64,000 nt of DNA from Actinomadura luzonensis (GTDB lineage Bacteria; Actinomycetota; Actinomycetes; Streptosporangiales; Streptosporangiaceae). Numbering within the stretch: the first letter of the stretch is position 1; each line of letters opens with the position of its first letter. The stretch is taken from NCBI RefSeq assembly GCF_022664455.2, contig NZ_JAKRKC020000002.1, positions 2,852,001-2,916,000 of the forward strand, given 5' to 3'. The position numbers and the translations under genes are program-made. Below are positions 39,271-48,022 of the stretch, in pieces. The notes beneath the pieces are model-generated. The model saw nothing but the letters and a program-made list of their open reading frames with translations, did no database searches and was not told the origin of the DNA.

Positions 39271-40400
39271 GAGACTCCTGCGTCCTGGCGGATGCGGCGC
39301 ACCAGCTCGGGCAGCACGGCGAGGAACCTGTCGACCTCGGCCGCGTCGGCGCCCCTGGGCAGCGACACCCGGACATTGCCATGCGTGAGCACGCCCATCG
39401 CTTCGAGGACGTGCGATGGACGAAGCGTACTAGCGGTGCACGAACTTCCGGACGACACGGCGAACCCGGCCTTGTCGAGCTCGGTCAGCAGCGCCTCGCC
39501 GTCCACGTAGAGACAGGAGAAGGTGACGATGTGCGGCGCCCGGTCGACGGGGTCGCCGATCACCTCCACGTCCGGGACGATCGTCGGCACGGTCTCCCTG
39601 ATGCGCGTCACCAGCGCGGAGAGCCGCGCCTGCTCCGCCTCCGCCTCGGCGCTCACCGCGCGGAGCGCCGCCGCCGCGGCCACCGCGGCCGGGACGTTCT
39701 CGAAGCCCGGCACCCGCCGCCGCTCCCGCTCGTCCTCCGGCAGGTACGACCGGAACCGGGTGCCCTTGCGCACCGCCAGCACGCCCACCCCGGCCGGGCC
39801 GCCCCACTTGTGCGCGCTCGCCGTCAGCACCGACCAGCCCGCCGGCACCGGCAGCCGCCCGGCCGTCTGGGCGGCGTCGACCAGCAGCGGCACCCCGTGC
39901 TCCGCGCACGCCGCGGCCGCCTCGGCGACCGGCTGCAGCGTGCCCACCTCGTGGTTGGCCGTCTGCAGGCAGGCGAGCGCGGTGCCGGGCCGCGCCACCG
40001 CCGCCGCGAACGCGGCCAGGTCGACCCGGCCGGTGAGGCCGACGCCCACCGTCTCCATGGTGCCGCCCTCGCGTTCGTGCAGGCCGCCGGCGTGCAGCAC
40101 GCTGGAGTGCTCGACGGCGGAGGTCACCAGGTGGCGCCCGGCCCTGCGCCTTCCGTGTAGGGTGCCGAGGACGCCGAGATGCACGGCCTGCGTGCCGGAG
40201 GAGGTGAACGCCACCTCGTCCGGGCGGGCGCCGAGCACCTCGGCCACCTCCGCGCGGGCCTGCTCCAGCAGCAGGTGCGCGCGGCGGGCCGCGCCGTACA
40301 GTCTCGCGGGGTCGGCCCAGCCGACGTCGATCGCCGCCAGCAGCGCCTCGCGCGCCTGCGGGTGGAGCGGCTCGGTGGAGGCCGCGTCGAAATACGCCAC
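39267..40400 (-). CDS. Cysteine desulfurase, NifS/IscS-like (377 aa)
   Basis: A PLP enzyme that takes sulfur from cysteine. Visible are AYFDAASTEPLHP, AFTSSGTQAVHLG, VEHSSVL, QTANHEVGTLQPV, VDAAQTAGRLPV and the PLP-binding Lys in TASAHKWGGPAGVG; the sulfur-accepting Cys is in VSSGSSCTAS. GTG at 40400. It is translationally coupled to the TusA-like gene and divergent from ctaC. With erpA nearby it may support Fe-S assembly, although no scaffold gene (sufB, iscU) is in the window. Confidence 0.92.
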   Translation of the reverse strand: MAYFDAASTEPLHPQAREALLAAIDVGWADPARLYGAARRAHLLLEQARAEVAEVLGARPDEVAFTSSGTQAVHLGVLGTLHGRRRAGRHLVTSAVEHSSVLHAGGLHEREGGTMETVGVGLTGRVDLAAFAAAVARPGTALACLQTANHEVGTLQPVAEAAAACAEHGVPLLVDAAQTAGRLPVPAGWSVLTASAHKWGGPAGVGVLAVRKGTRFRSYLPEDERERRRVPGFENVPAAVAAAAALRAVSAEAEAEQARLSALVTRIRETVPTIVPDVEVIGDPVDRAPHIVTFSCLYVDGEALLTELDKAGFAVSSGSSCTASTLRPSHVLEAMGVLTHGNVRVSLPRGADAAEVDRFLAVLPELVRRIRQDAGVS

Positions 40401-40505
40401 GAGACTTATCGTCCCACTTGCGGCGCCACCGAGGGGTCGCGCGGTGGGGCGGGGCACCTGCACGCTAATGTGTCTGCAATCAGCTGTGCATAGGAAATAC
40501 GAGCA

Positions 40506-40526
40506 CCCGAGGGAAAGACCCTTGGG
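40506..40526 (+). promoter_or_regulatory. Leader hairpin before ctaC
   Basis: CCCGAGGG (40506-40513) pairs with CCCTTGGG (40519-40526), one G-U pair included, around an AAAGA loop. It ends 24 nt before the ctaC GTG and may lie in the 5' leader of the oxidase mRNA. The 150-nt gap 40401-40550 also holds the promoters of the desulfurase and oxidase genes, which I could not pin down. Confidence 0.35.
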
Positions 40527-40550
40527 CTTCATCTGTGGGGTAGGCGATCC

Positions 40551-41378
40551 GTGAGTCCGACCCGCCGTACGCGGCGTTCGTTGGCCCGGCGCAGGGTGCC
40601 ACGCGCCGCCGCTCTGGCGTTGCTGCTGGCCACTGCTACGGCGTGTGCTAATGACGTGCCCGAGGCCGACTGGTCTCGTGGCTTGCTTCCCAAACACATC
40701 ACCGAGCAGGGCGGCATAGTCCAGACCCTGTGGAACGGGGCCTGGATCGCCGCGCTCGCCACGGGCGCCGTCGTCATCGTCCTGATCCTGTGGGCGTCGT
40801 TCTTCCACCGCAAGCGCCGGGCCAAGGCCGACCTCCCGCCGCAGGTGCGTTACAACCTGCCGATCGAGATGCTCTACACCTTGATCCCGCTGGTCATGGT
40901 GTCGGTGTTCTTCTTCTTCACCGCCCGCGACAGCGAGGCGCTGACCAAGGTCGACGGCAACGCCCCGGTCAAGGTGAAGGTCGAGGCCTTCCAGTGGAGC
41001 TGGCGCTTCACCACCACCTACAACGGCAAGAGCTCGCAGCCGGTCGCCGGCACCCCGGTGCACGACTACCACCAGGGCCCGCAGCTCGTCCTGCCGGTCA
41101 ACCAGAAGGTGGAGTTCGACCTGTCCACCGAGGACGTCATCCACTCCTTCTGGGTCCCCGACATGTTGTTCAAGCGTGACATCATCCCCGGCATCCCCGA
41201 GGGCAACCCGGGCCGGAAGTTCCAGGTCACGACCCTGAACAGGCCGGGCGTCTACGCCGGCCGCTGCGCCGAGCTGTGCGGCGTCGACCACAGCCGCATG
41301 CTGTTCTCGGTGAAGCTCGTATCGCAGCAAGAGTTCGACCAGTACATCGCGACACACCAGGCTGGGAGCGCCCAGTGA
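40551..41378 (+). CDS. ctaC: Cytochrome c oxidase subunit II (275 aa)
   Basis: The subunit that receives electrons from cytochrome c through the CuA centre. An Arg-rich N-terminus and hydrophobic stretch end in a lipobox-like ATATAC, so it is a likely lipoprotein. Two transmembrane helices follow (residues ~60-85 and ~105-123). The CuA site is complete: VIHSFWVPD and CAELCGVDHSRM. The GTG start is at 40551. The stop overlaps the ctaD start (GTGA). It opens the aa3 oxidase operon ctaC-ctaD-ctaF. Confidence 0.96.
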   Translation: MSPTRRTRRSLARRRVPRAAALALLLATATACANDVPEADWSRGLLPKHITEQGGIVQTLWNGAWIAALATGAVVIVLILWASFFHRKRRAKADLPPQVRYNLPIEMLYTLIPLVMVSVFFFFTARDSEALTKVDGNAPVKVKVEAFQWSWRFTTTYNGKSSQPVAGTPVHDYHQGPQLVLPVNQKVEFDLSTEDVIHSFWVPDMLFKRDIIPGIPEGNPGRKFQVTTLNRPGVYAGRCAELCGVDHSRMLFSVKLVSQQEFDQYIATHQAGSAQ

Positions 41379-43078
41379 CCGCCATCCAGGAACCACCCGT
41401 CCGCACCGCGGTGATCCGGCCCGTCACCAAGGGCCAGATCATCGCGAAGTGGATGTCGTCCACTGATCACAAGATCATTGGGCACATGTACCTCATCACG
41501 TCGTTCGTGTTCTTCCTGATCGGCGGCGTGATGGCGCTGATCATGCGGGCGGAGCTGGCGCAGCCCGGGCTGCAGTTCACCTCCAACGAGCAGTTCAACC
41601 AGCTGTTCACCATGCACGGCACGATCATGCTGCTGATGTTCGCGACGCCGCTGTTCGCCGGCTTCGCCAACGAGCTCATGCCGCTGCAGATCGGCGCCCC
41701 CGACGTGGCCTTCCCGCGGCTCAACATGGTGAGCTACTGGCTCTACCTGTTCGGCAGCATCATCGCGGTGTCGGGCTTCCTCACCCCGGGCGGCGCGGCC
41801 TCCTTCGGCTGGTTCGCCTACACCCCGCTGTCGGACGCGATCTACTCGCCCGGCGTCGGCGGCGACCTGTGGATCATGGGCCTGGCGCTGTCCGGCCTCG
41901 GCACGATCCTCGGCGCGGTCAACTTCATCACCACGATCATCACCATGCGCGCGCCCGGCATGACCATGTTCCGCATGCCGATCTTCACCTGGAACGTGCT
42001 GCTCACCAGCATGCTCGTGCTGATGGCGTTCCCGGTGCTGGCCGCCGCGCTGCTGGCGCTGGAGGCCGACCGCAAGCTCGGCACGCACATCTTCGACACC
42101 GCCAACGGCGGGCCGATGCTCTGGCAGCACCTGTTCTGGTTCTTCGGCCACCCCGAGGTGTACATCATCGCGCTGCCGTTCTTCGGCATCGTGACGGAGA
42201 TCCTGCCGGTCTTCAGCCGCAAGCCGATCTTCGGCTACATCAGCCTCGTCGCCGCGACCATCTCGATCGCGGGCCTGTCCATCACGGTCTGGGCGCACCA
42301 CATGTTCCCGACCGGGCAGGTGCTGCTGCCGTTCTTCTCGTTCATGACGTTCCTCATCGCGGTGCCGACCGGGGTGAAGTTCTTCAACTGGATCGGCACG
42401 ATGTGGCGCGGCCACCTGAGCTTCGAGTCGCCGATGCTGTTCTCCGTCGGCTTCCTCATCACCTTCCTGCTCGGCGGCCTGACGGGCGTCATCCTGGCCT
42501 CGCCGCCGCTCGACTTCCACATCAGCGACACCTACTTCGTCGTCGCCCACTTCCACTACGTGGTCTTCGGCACCGTGGTGTTCGCGATGTTCGCGGGCTT
42601 CTACTTCTGGTGGCCCAAGTTCACCGGCCGGATGCTCAACGACAAGCTGGGCAAGCTGCACTTCTGGCTGCTGTTCATCGGCTTCCACACGACGTTCCTC
42701 GTGCAGCACTGGCTGGGCGTGGCGGGCTTCCCGCGCCGCTACGCCGACTACAGCGCGGCCGACGGCTTCACCGACCTCAACATGATCTCGTCGGTGGGCG
42801 CGTTCGTGCTCGGCCTGTCCACGCTGCCGTTCTTCTACAACGTCTGGAAGACCTGGCGCACCGCGCCCAAGGTCACCGTGGACGACCCGTGGGGCTACGG
42901 CGGCTCGCTCGAATGGGCGACCTCCTGCCCGCCGCCGCGGCACAACTTCACCAAGCTGCCGCCCATCCGGTCCGAGCGGCCGGCGTTCGACCTGCACTAC
43001 CCGCACACCACGGGCGGCACGTCCCACCACAAGAACGTCACCAAGGCTGACAAGCCCGCCGGGGAGGTCGAGGCCTGA
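41375..43078 (+). CDS. ctaD: Cytochrome c oxidase subunit I (567 aa)
   Basis: The catalytic haem a/a3-CuB subunit. A 12-helix hydrophobic pattern carries the hallmark motifs: TMHGTIMLLMF (haem a His), FGHPEVYIIALP (CuB His and cross-linked Tyr), AHHMFPTG (CuB His pair) and AHFHYVVFG (haem ligands). GTG at 41375 overlaps the ctaC stop; a longer frame upstream is a shadow. Its stop overlaps the ctaF ATG. The N-terminal ~30 residues and C-terminal ~50 residues are cytoplasmic extensions usual in Actinobacteria. Confidence 0.97.
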   Translation: MTAIQEPPVRTAVIRPVTKGQIIAKWMSSTDHKIIGHMYLITSFVFFLIGGVMALIMRAELAQPGLQFTSNEQFNQLFTMHGTIMLLMFATPLFAGFANELMPLQIGAPDVAFPRLNMVSYWLYLFGSIIAVSGFLTPGGAASFGWFAYTPLSDAIYSPGVGGDLWIMGLALSGLGTILGAVNFITTIITMRAPGMTMFRMPIFTWNVLLTSMLVLMAFPVLAAALLALEADRKLGTHIFDTANGGPMLWQHLFWFFGHPEVYIIALPFFGIVTEILPVFSRKPIFGYISLVAATISIAGLSITVWAHHMFPTGQVLLPFFSFMTFLIAVPTGVKFFNWIGTMWRGHLSFESPMLFSVGFLITFLLGGLTGVILASPPLDFHISDTYFVVAHFHYVVFGTVVFAMFAGFYFWWPKFTGRMLNDKLGKLHFWLLFIGFHTTFLVQHWLGVAGFPRRYADYSAADGFTDLNMISSVGAFVLGLSTLPFFYNVWKTWRTAPKVTVDDPWGYGGSLEWATSCPPPRHNFTKLPPIRSERPAFDLHYPHTTGGTSHHKNVTKADKPAGEVEA

Positions 43079-43491
43079 TGAAGGTCCAGGGTTGGCTGTT
43101 CCTGCTGTGCGGCCTGTTCTTCGCCGGCGTCGACGTCGCCTACTGGTTCTGGACCAAGGCGGCGACCGGCGTGGGTGAGCCGGTCGGCACCACCGCGATG
43201 GCGATCTCGGTCGGCTTCGCGTTCATGGTCGGCTACTACCTGATGTTCACCGCGCGGCGCATCGGCGCCCAGCCGGAGGACAACAAGCAGGCCGACATCA
43301 GCGACGGCGCGGGCGAGATCGGCTTCTTCAGCCCGAGCAGCTGGTGGCCGCTGTTCCTGTGCCTGGCGGCGGCGTTCGCCTTCGCCGGGTTCGTGATCGG
43401 CTTCTGGATGTTCCTGATCGGGATCTTCCTGGTCATCATGGCCATGATCGGGTTCGTCTTCCAGTACTACCGGGGCAACTTCTCGCACTGA
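43078..43491 (+). CDS. ctaF: Cytochrome c oxidase subunit IV, actinobacterial (137 aa)
   Basis: A small membrane subunit found in actinobacterial aa3 oxidases. Four hydrophobic helices are visible (about 5-25, 39-58, 88-107, 112-132), with the loop GAGEIGFFSPSSWWPL before the third. ATG at 43078 overlaps the ctaD stop by one base. A U-tailed terminator follows, closing the ctaC-ctaD-ctaF unit. Confidence 0.93.
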   Translation: MKVQGWLFLLCGLFFAGVDVAYWFWTKAATGVGEPVGTTAMAISVGFAFMVGYYLMFTARRIGAQPEDNKQADISDGAGEIGFFSPSSWWPLFLCLAAAFAFAGFVIGFWMFLIGIFLVIMAMIGFVFQYYRGNFSH

Positions 43492-43506
43492 GGTCGCCTC
43501 GCCGGG

Positions 43507-43545
43507 GCGGGCGCCTTCCCTCTTGAGGGGCGGCGTCCGCTTTTT
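43507..43545 (+). terminator. Rho-independent terminator after ctaF
   Basis: GCGGGCGCC (43507-43515) pairs with GGCGTCCGC (43532-43540, one G-U pair), with an inner CCCTC/GAGGG stem, and is followed by TTTTT at 43541-43545. It is the clearest intrinsic terminator in the window. Confidence 0.85.
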
Positions 43546-43638
43546 GGCGTTCTTTACCAGTGTCCGGATGCGGCCATTCGGTCACTCAGGGTAATAAAGG
43601 AGGCAGAAGCGGACCGATCTTGGGCGAGGGAGTCACTC

Positions 43639-44847
43639 GTGGAGCGCGGAGCGTATGGAACGGCCGGCCTGCTGGCCGTGGCCCTGCTGGTCGCGTGCTC
43701 GGCGTGCTCGGCGGGCGGCGACGGCAAGGACGGCACCGCCATGGCCGGCGGGGCCCGCGCGGCCTCGGTGGCGTTCACGCCGCAGGACAAGAGCGTGAAC
43801 GTGCCCACCGACCAGACCGTGGTCGTCTCGGCCTACGGCGGGCGGCTGACCGGCGTGCGCGTGGACGGCGGCAAGGACGGCGCGCTGGCGGGCGAGCTCA
43901 GCTCCGACGGCACCCGCTGGCGCAGCACCGCCACGGCCCGCCCCGGCGCCTCCTACACGGTCACCGCCGTCACGGTGGACCCCGCGGGCAAGCGCAGCCA
44001 GTCCACCAGCACGTTCACGACCGTGAAGGGCAAGGGGACGTTCGACGTCAAGACCATCACCCCGAACAAGGACGACACGGGCCTGACGGTCGGCGTCGGC
44101 ATGCCCATCATGATCGCCTTCGACAAGCCGATCACCGACCGCGTCGCCATCGAGCGCAACCTCGTCGTGCGCAGCACCAAGCCGGTCGAGGGCGCCTGGC
44201 ACTGGTTCGACTCGACGCACGTGGACTTCCGGCCCCAGCAGTACTGGCCGGCCCACACGAAGGTGCGCCTGGAGGCCAGCCTGGCGGGCGTGCGCGGCGC
44301 CCCCGGCCTGTACGGCAAGCGCGACGTCCGGCTCGACTTCAAGGTCGGCCGCGCGCAGATCACCAAGGGCAGCACCGACGAGCACGTGCTCGTGGTGCGG
44401 CGCGACGGCCGGCGCATCAGGACGATGCCGATGAGCGCCGGCCAGGGCGGCCAGTGGAAGTACTACACCACCTCCGGCATCCACCTGGCGATGTCGCGGG
44501 AGCCGGTCACCGTCATGACCTCGCCCGGCATCGGCCCCGGCCAGGCCGGCTACTACCAGATGACCGTCTACAACACCGTGCGCATCTCCAACAGCGGCGA
44601 GTACGTCCACAGCGCGCCCTGGTCGGTCGGCTCGCAGGGCAACTCCAACGTCAGCCACGGCTGCGTGAACGTCAGCCCGGAGAACGCCGCCTGGTTCATC
44701 AAGAACACCCTGATCGGCGACCCGATCATCATCACCGGCACCCCGCGCAAGCTGGAGCCGACCAACGGGTGGGGCCACTGGCAGGAGAAGTGGCACGAGT
44801 GGCTGAAGTGGAGCTCGCTGAAGTCGGGCCCGACCATCACGTTCTGA
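43639..44847 (+). CDS. L,D-transpeptidase lipoprotein (402 aa)
   Basis: Makes or modifies 3-3 cross-links in peptidoglycan outside the membrane. A lipobox LLVAC follows a hydrophobic signal (residues ~8-20). Two Ig-like domains span about 45-135 and 140-245. The C-terminal YkuD domain contains GYYQMTVYNTVRIS and the catalytic Cys in VSHGCVNVSP. The layout matches mycobacterial LdtMt2-like enzymes. GTG at 43639 follows GAGGGAGTC. It lies between the oxidase operon and trpD, with its own 147-nt upstream region and a strong terminator after it. Confidence 0.95.
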   Translation: MERGAYGTAGLLAVALLVACSACSAGGDGKDGTAMAGGARAASVAFTPQDKSVNVPTDQTVVVSAYGGRLTGVRVDGGKDGALAGELSSDGTRWRSTATARPGASYTVTAVTVDPAGKRSQSTSTFTTVKGKGTFDVKTITPNKDDTGLTVGVGMPIMIAFDKPITDRVAIERNLVVRSTKPVEGAWHWFDSTHVDFRPQQYWPAHTKVRLEASLAGVRGAPGLYGKRDVRLDFKVGRAQITKGSTDEHVLVVRRDGRRIRTMPMSAGQGGQWKYYTTSGIHLAMSREPVTVMTSPGIGPGQAGYYQMTVYNTVRISNSGEYVHSAPWSVGSQGNSNVSHGCVNVSPENAAWFIKNTLIGDPIIITGTPRKLEPTNGWGHWQEKWHEWLKWSSLKSGPTITF

Positions 44848-44855
44848 GCACGAGA

Positions 44856-44885
44856 AAGGCGCGCCCCGGAAAGGGGGCGCGCCTT
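44856..44885. terminator. Hairpin between L,D-transpeptidase and trpD
   Basis: A perfect 12-bp stem has arms AAGGCGCGCCCC (44856-44867) and GGGGCGCGCCTT (44874-44885) around a 6-nt loop. It separates two convergent genes and would work in both directions. Confidence 0.85.
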
Positions 44886-44893
44886 CGCCGCGC

Positions 44894-45931
44894 TCAGCAG
44901 GAGCCGCTGACCTCGACCCAGCGCTCCAGGACGGCCTTGGCGGCCCCTGAGTCGACCGCCTGGGCCGCGCGCTCGTAGCCGGCGTGCATGGACGCGTCCA
45001 GGTCGTCGCCGGGCCCCTCGTGGGCCACCAGGGCCGCGGCGGCGTTGAGCAGCACCGCGTCGCGCACCGGGCCGGTCTTGCCGCCCACCAGGTCGTGGAC
45101 GGCCTGGGCGTTGAACGCCACGTCGCCGCCGCGCAGCGCGCCCACGTCCGCGCGCGGGATGCCGAGCACCCGCGGGTCGAAGGTGGTCTGCGTGGCCGCG
45201 CCGTCCCTGACCACCCACACCGTCGAGGTGGCGGCGATGGTCAGCTCGTCGAGGCCGTCGTCGCCGCGGAAGACCAGGGCCGAGACGCCGCGCTCGGCGA
45301 AGACGCCGGCCATCACCGGCAGCATGCGGGCGTCGTAGACGCCGATGGCCTGGGCGGAGGGCCGGGCGGGGTTGGTGAGCGGGCCGAGGAAGTTGAAGAT
45401 CGTCGGGATGCCGATCTCCCTGCGGGTGGGCCCGGCGTAGCGCAGCGCGGGGTGGTAGACGGGGGCGAAGCAGAACGCGATGCCCGCCTCGCGCGCCACC
45501 CGCGCCGTCTGCTCGGGCGTGAGGTCCAGGCGGATGCCCAGGTGCTCCAGGACGTCGGCGGCCCCGCACGAGGACGAGGCGGCCCGGTTGCCGTGCTTGA
45601 CCACGCGGGCGCCGGACGCGGCGGCCACGATCGCGGCCATCGTCGAGACGTTGACGGTGTGCGCGCGGTCGCCGCCGGTGCCGACGATGTCGACCACCGG
45701 CCCCTCGACGCTCAGCGGCGTGGCGAACTCCAGCATGGTGCGGGCCAGGCCCACGACCTCCGACACCGACTCGCCCTTGGCGCGCAGCGCGATCACGAAC
45801 CCCGCGATCTGGGAGGGCGTCGCGGAGCCCGACATGATCTCCCGCATCGCCCAGGCCGTCTCGTCCGAGGTGAGGTGCTCGCCGGCGAGGAGAGCGGACA
45901 GCAGGGCGGGCCAGGTCGTCCGGGAGTCCAT
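44894..45931 (-). CDS. trpD: Anthranilate phosphoribosyltransferase TrpD (345 aa)
   Basis: Second step of tryptophan synthesis: joins anthranilate and PRPP. The motifs are clear: DIVGTGGDRAHTVNVST (PRPP loop), VKHGNRAASSSCGAADVLE and FNFLGPLTNPARPSAQ. ATG at 45931 is preferred, with AGG 6 nt upstream; GTG at 45937 adds two residues. It lies apart from other trp genes and next to the cytochrome genes, as in other Actinobacteria. The upstream receiver-like gene ends 6 nt before this ATG, so the two are probably cotranscribed. Confidence 0.96.
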   Translation of the reverse strand: MDSRTTWPALLSALLAGEHLTSDETAWAMREIMSGSATPSQIAGFVIALRAKGESVSEVVGLARTMLEFATPLSVEGPVVDIVGTGGDRAHTVNVSTMAAIVAAASGARVVKHGNRAASSSCGAADVLEHLGIRLDLTPEQTARVAREAGIAFCFAPVYHPALRYAGPTRREIGIPTIFNFLGPLTNPARPSAQAIGVYDARMLPVMAGVFAERGVSALVFRGDDGLDELTIAATSTVWVVRDGAATQTTFDPRVLGIPRADVGALRGGDVAFNAQAVHDLVGGKTGPVRDAVLLNAAAALVAHEGPGDDLDASMHAGYERAAQAVDSGAAKAVLERWVEVSGSC

Positions 45932-45937
45932 GGGCAC

Positions 45938-46336
45938 CTACTTCGCGTTGAGTCGGGTGGAGGAGCGGCGGCGCATGAGGTCGGCCACCGTGTCGGCCAG
46001 CACCATGGGCTCCAGGGGCTGCGGGACGACGGCGTCGGCCTTGGACCAGTCGGCCAGCCAGCGGTCGTCGCGGCGGGCGATGAGCAGGCAGATCGGCGGG
46101 CAGTCGTAGACCTCGTCCTTGGCCTGGCGCGAGACGCCCATGCCGCCCGCGGGCTGGGTCTCGCCGTCGAGGACGGCCACGTCGATCTCGCCGGACCCCA
46201 GCCACTGGTGGACCTTGGGCTCGGTGGCGCACTCCACGACCTCGACGAAGGGCACGTCGGCCGCGGGCCGCCTGCCGATGGCCTGGATCACCTCTGCCCT
46301 CGTGGCGGCGTCGTCGCTGTAGACGAGGACCTTCAT
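45938..46336 (-). CDS. Stand-alone receiver-like protein (132 aa)
   Basis: A single CheY-like fold without an output domain: VLVYSDDAATRAEVIQAIG at the start, the Asp of IDVAVLDGE as possible phospho-acceptor, CLLIARRDD and ADAVVPQPLEP near the end (where the usual KP motif is QP). ATG at 46336 has only a weak ribosome-binding site. It is conserved beside trpD and ctaE in actinobacteria to my knowledge, but its function is not established. It is divergent from ctaE and lies 6 nt upstream of trpD. Confidence 0.75.
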   Translation of the reverse strand: MKVLVYSDDAATRAEVIQAIGRRPAADVPFVEVVECATEPKVHQWLGSGEIDVAVLDGETQPAGGMGVSRQAKDEVYDCPPICLLIARRDDRWLADWSKADAVVPQPLEPMVLADTVADLMRRRSSTRLNAK

Positions 46337-46443
46337 CGTGTCGTCGGTGCTGCCTGATGACGTCACTGTCGCGCTCACTATCGCTCGTAGCGGTATGGTC
46401 ACCCTGGATCGTACCGGTGCGTCGGCGTGCAGACCCAGGCCGC

Positions 46444-46462
46444 CGCCCCTGCGGGGCGTTTT
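46444..46462 (+). promoter_or_regulatory. Short hairpin with T-run in the ctaE leader region
   Basis: CGCCCC (46444-46449), TGC loop, GGGGCG (46453-46458) followed by TTTT. It sits 82 nt upstream of the ctaE ATG within the 208-nt divergent gap 46337-46544. No plus-strand gene precedes it, so it could be an attenuator in the oxidase/bc1 leader if the promoter lies upstream. Nothing else was recognised in this gap. Confidence 0.35.
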
Positions 46463-46544
46463 GCGGCAATTATCCCAGGTTGGATGCCGGTTTGTACCTG
46501 CTAACGGGGGGTCGTGCGCCGGACCGACCACCAGAGCCGCAATA

Positions 46545-47198
46545 ATGCTGCCCGTGGCGACAGCATCCGCAATAACTTCGACGACGACAGCACAGCCGTT
46601 CCGCAGACCCAACCTGGTCAGCGTCGGGACGATCGTCTGGCTGTCCTCCGAGCTCATGTTCTTCGCGGCGCTGTTCGCGATGTACTTCACCATCCGGTCG
46701 GTGAGCATCGGCAAGGGCCTCGACTGGGCGCCCGCGCTCCTTCCGGCGGGCACGCACGCCGCCGAAGGCGCTCACCTGAACATCCCGTTCGCGACGGTCA
46801 ACACGATCATCCTGGTGCTGTCAAGTGTGACGTGCCAGCTCGGCGTGTGGGCCGCGGAGAAGGGGCAGGTCGGCAAGCTCCGCTTCTGGTACATCGTCAG
46901 CTTCCTCATGGGCGCCGTCTTCGTCGCCGGGCAGCTGTACGAGTACATGGAGCTGGCGTCAGAGGGCGCGACCCTGTCCGCTAACGCCTACACCTCGGTG
47001 TTCTACCTGACGACGGGCTTCCACGGCCTGCACGTGACCGGTGGCCTGATCGCGTTCCTGTTCATGCTGGGACGCACGTACGCCGCGAAGCGCTTCACGC
47101 ATGAGCAGGCCACCAGCGCCATCGTCGTGTCCTACTACTGGCACTTCGTCGACGTCGTCTGGATCGGTCTTTTCGCGACCATCTACATCATTCGGTAA
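46545..47198 (+). CDS. ctaE: Cytochrome c oxidase subunit III (217 aa)
   Basis: A five- to six-helix membrane subunit of the aa3 oxidase: RPNLVSVGTIVWLSSELMFF at the N-terminus, QLYEYMELASEG, TGFHGLHVTGG and SYYWHFVDVVWIGLF at the C-terminus, all family hallmarks. ATG at 46545 is chosen; GTG at 46554 is equally possible, and neither has a good ribosome-binding site, so the mRNA may have a short or no leader. It heads the ctaE-qcrC-qcrA-qcrB operon, matching the known bcc-aa3 supercomplex. Confidence 0.94.
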   Translation: MLPVATASAITSTTTAQPFRRPNLVSVGTIVWLSSELMFFAALFAMYFTIRSVSIGKGLDWAPALLPAGTHAAEGAHLNIPFATVNTIILVLSSVTCQLGVWAAEKGQVGKLRFWYIVSFLMGAVFVAGQLYEYMELASEGATLSANAYTSVFYLTTGFHGLHVTGGLIAFLFMLGRTYAAKRFTHEQATSAIVVSYYWHFVDVVWIGLFATIYIIR

Positions 47199-47212
47199 GG
47201 AACGGGATCTCT

Positions 47213-48022
47213 GTGACTAGGATCACCGCTTGGCGGCGGCATCCCCTCGCGAGATACGCCGTCCTGATTTTGGCGTTGGCGCTGGTCGGGATGGTATACG
47301 CCGCCTTTGTCCAGGCGGGCAAGCCTGCCGACGCGGCACTGGCGGCGGGCAAGGTCGATGACGTGGCCGAGGGCAAGAGCCTGTTCGTCCAGCACTGCTC
47401 CAGCTGCCACGGCGTGAACGCGGAGGGCACCAACACCGCCCCCACGCTCATCGGCGTCGGCGCCGCGGCCGTCGACTTCCAGGTGAGCACCGGCCGCATG
47501 CCCGCGGCCAACCCCGGCCCCCAGGCCCCGCGCAAGCCGCAGGCCCCCTGGGTCAACGAGGAGACCACCCGCCAGCTGGCCGCCTACGTGCAGTCGCTCG
47601 GCGGCGGCCCGCAGGTGCCCGGCGCCGAGCAGGTCGACGCCAAGCAGGGCGACGCCGGCCGGGGCGGCGAGCTGTTCCGCGCCAACTGCATCCAGTGCCA
47701 CAACTGGGTGGGCGCCGGCGGCGCGCTGACGCAGGGCAAGTACGCCCCCAACCTCAACTCGGCGTCCCCGACGCAGATCTACGAGGCGATGGTCACCGGC
47801 CCGCAGGCGATGCCGGTCTTCAACGACACCACGATCACGCCCGAAGAGAAGCGTGACATGATCGCCTACATCACCCAGGTCCGCGAGCAGAAGGACCCGG
47901 GCGGCTTCGGCCTGGGCCGCATTGGACCCGTGACCGAAGGTCTCGTAGCGTGGATCGTGGGTCTCAGCGCCCTCGCACTCGCCGCCATCTGGATCACCGC
48001 GAAGAAGCGACAGAAGTCATGA
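47213..48022 (+). CDS. qcrC: Dihaem cytochrome c subunit QcrC of the bc1 complex (269 aa)
   Basis: Links the bc1 complex to the oxidase without a soluble cytochrome c. It has an N-terminal membrane anchor (~residues 15-33), two c-type haem sites (CSSCHG and CIQCHNW), and a C-terminal anchor (~240-260) followed by KKRQKS. GTG at 47213 follows AAGGAACGGG. It overlaps qcrA by 4 nt (ATGA). Confidence 0.96.
   Translation: MTRITAWRRHPLARYAVLILALALVGMVYAAFVQAGKPADAALAAGKVDDVAEGKSLFVQHCSSCHGVNAEGTNTAPTLIGVGAAAVDFQVSTGRMPAANPGPQAPRKPQAPWVNEETTRQLAAYVQSLGGGPQVPGAEQVDAKQGDAGRGGELFRANCIQCHNWVGAGGALTQGKYAPNLNSASPTQIYEAMVTGPQAMPVFNDTTITPEEKRDMIAYITQVREQKDPGGFGLGRIGPVTEGLVAWIVGLSALALAAIWITAKKRQKS

Noticed and set aside
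41252..43030. Long antisense frame opposite ctaD
   Set aside because: It mirrors ctaD codons, is rich in Glu/Arg/Val/His without motifs, and has no ribosome-binding site. ctaD on the plus strand has all catalytic residues.
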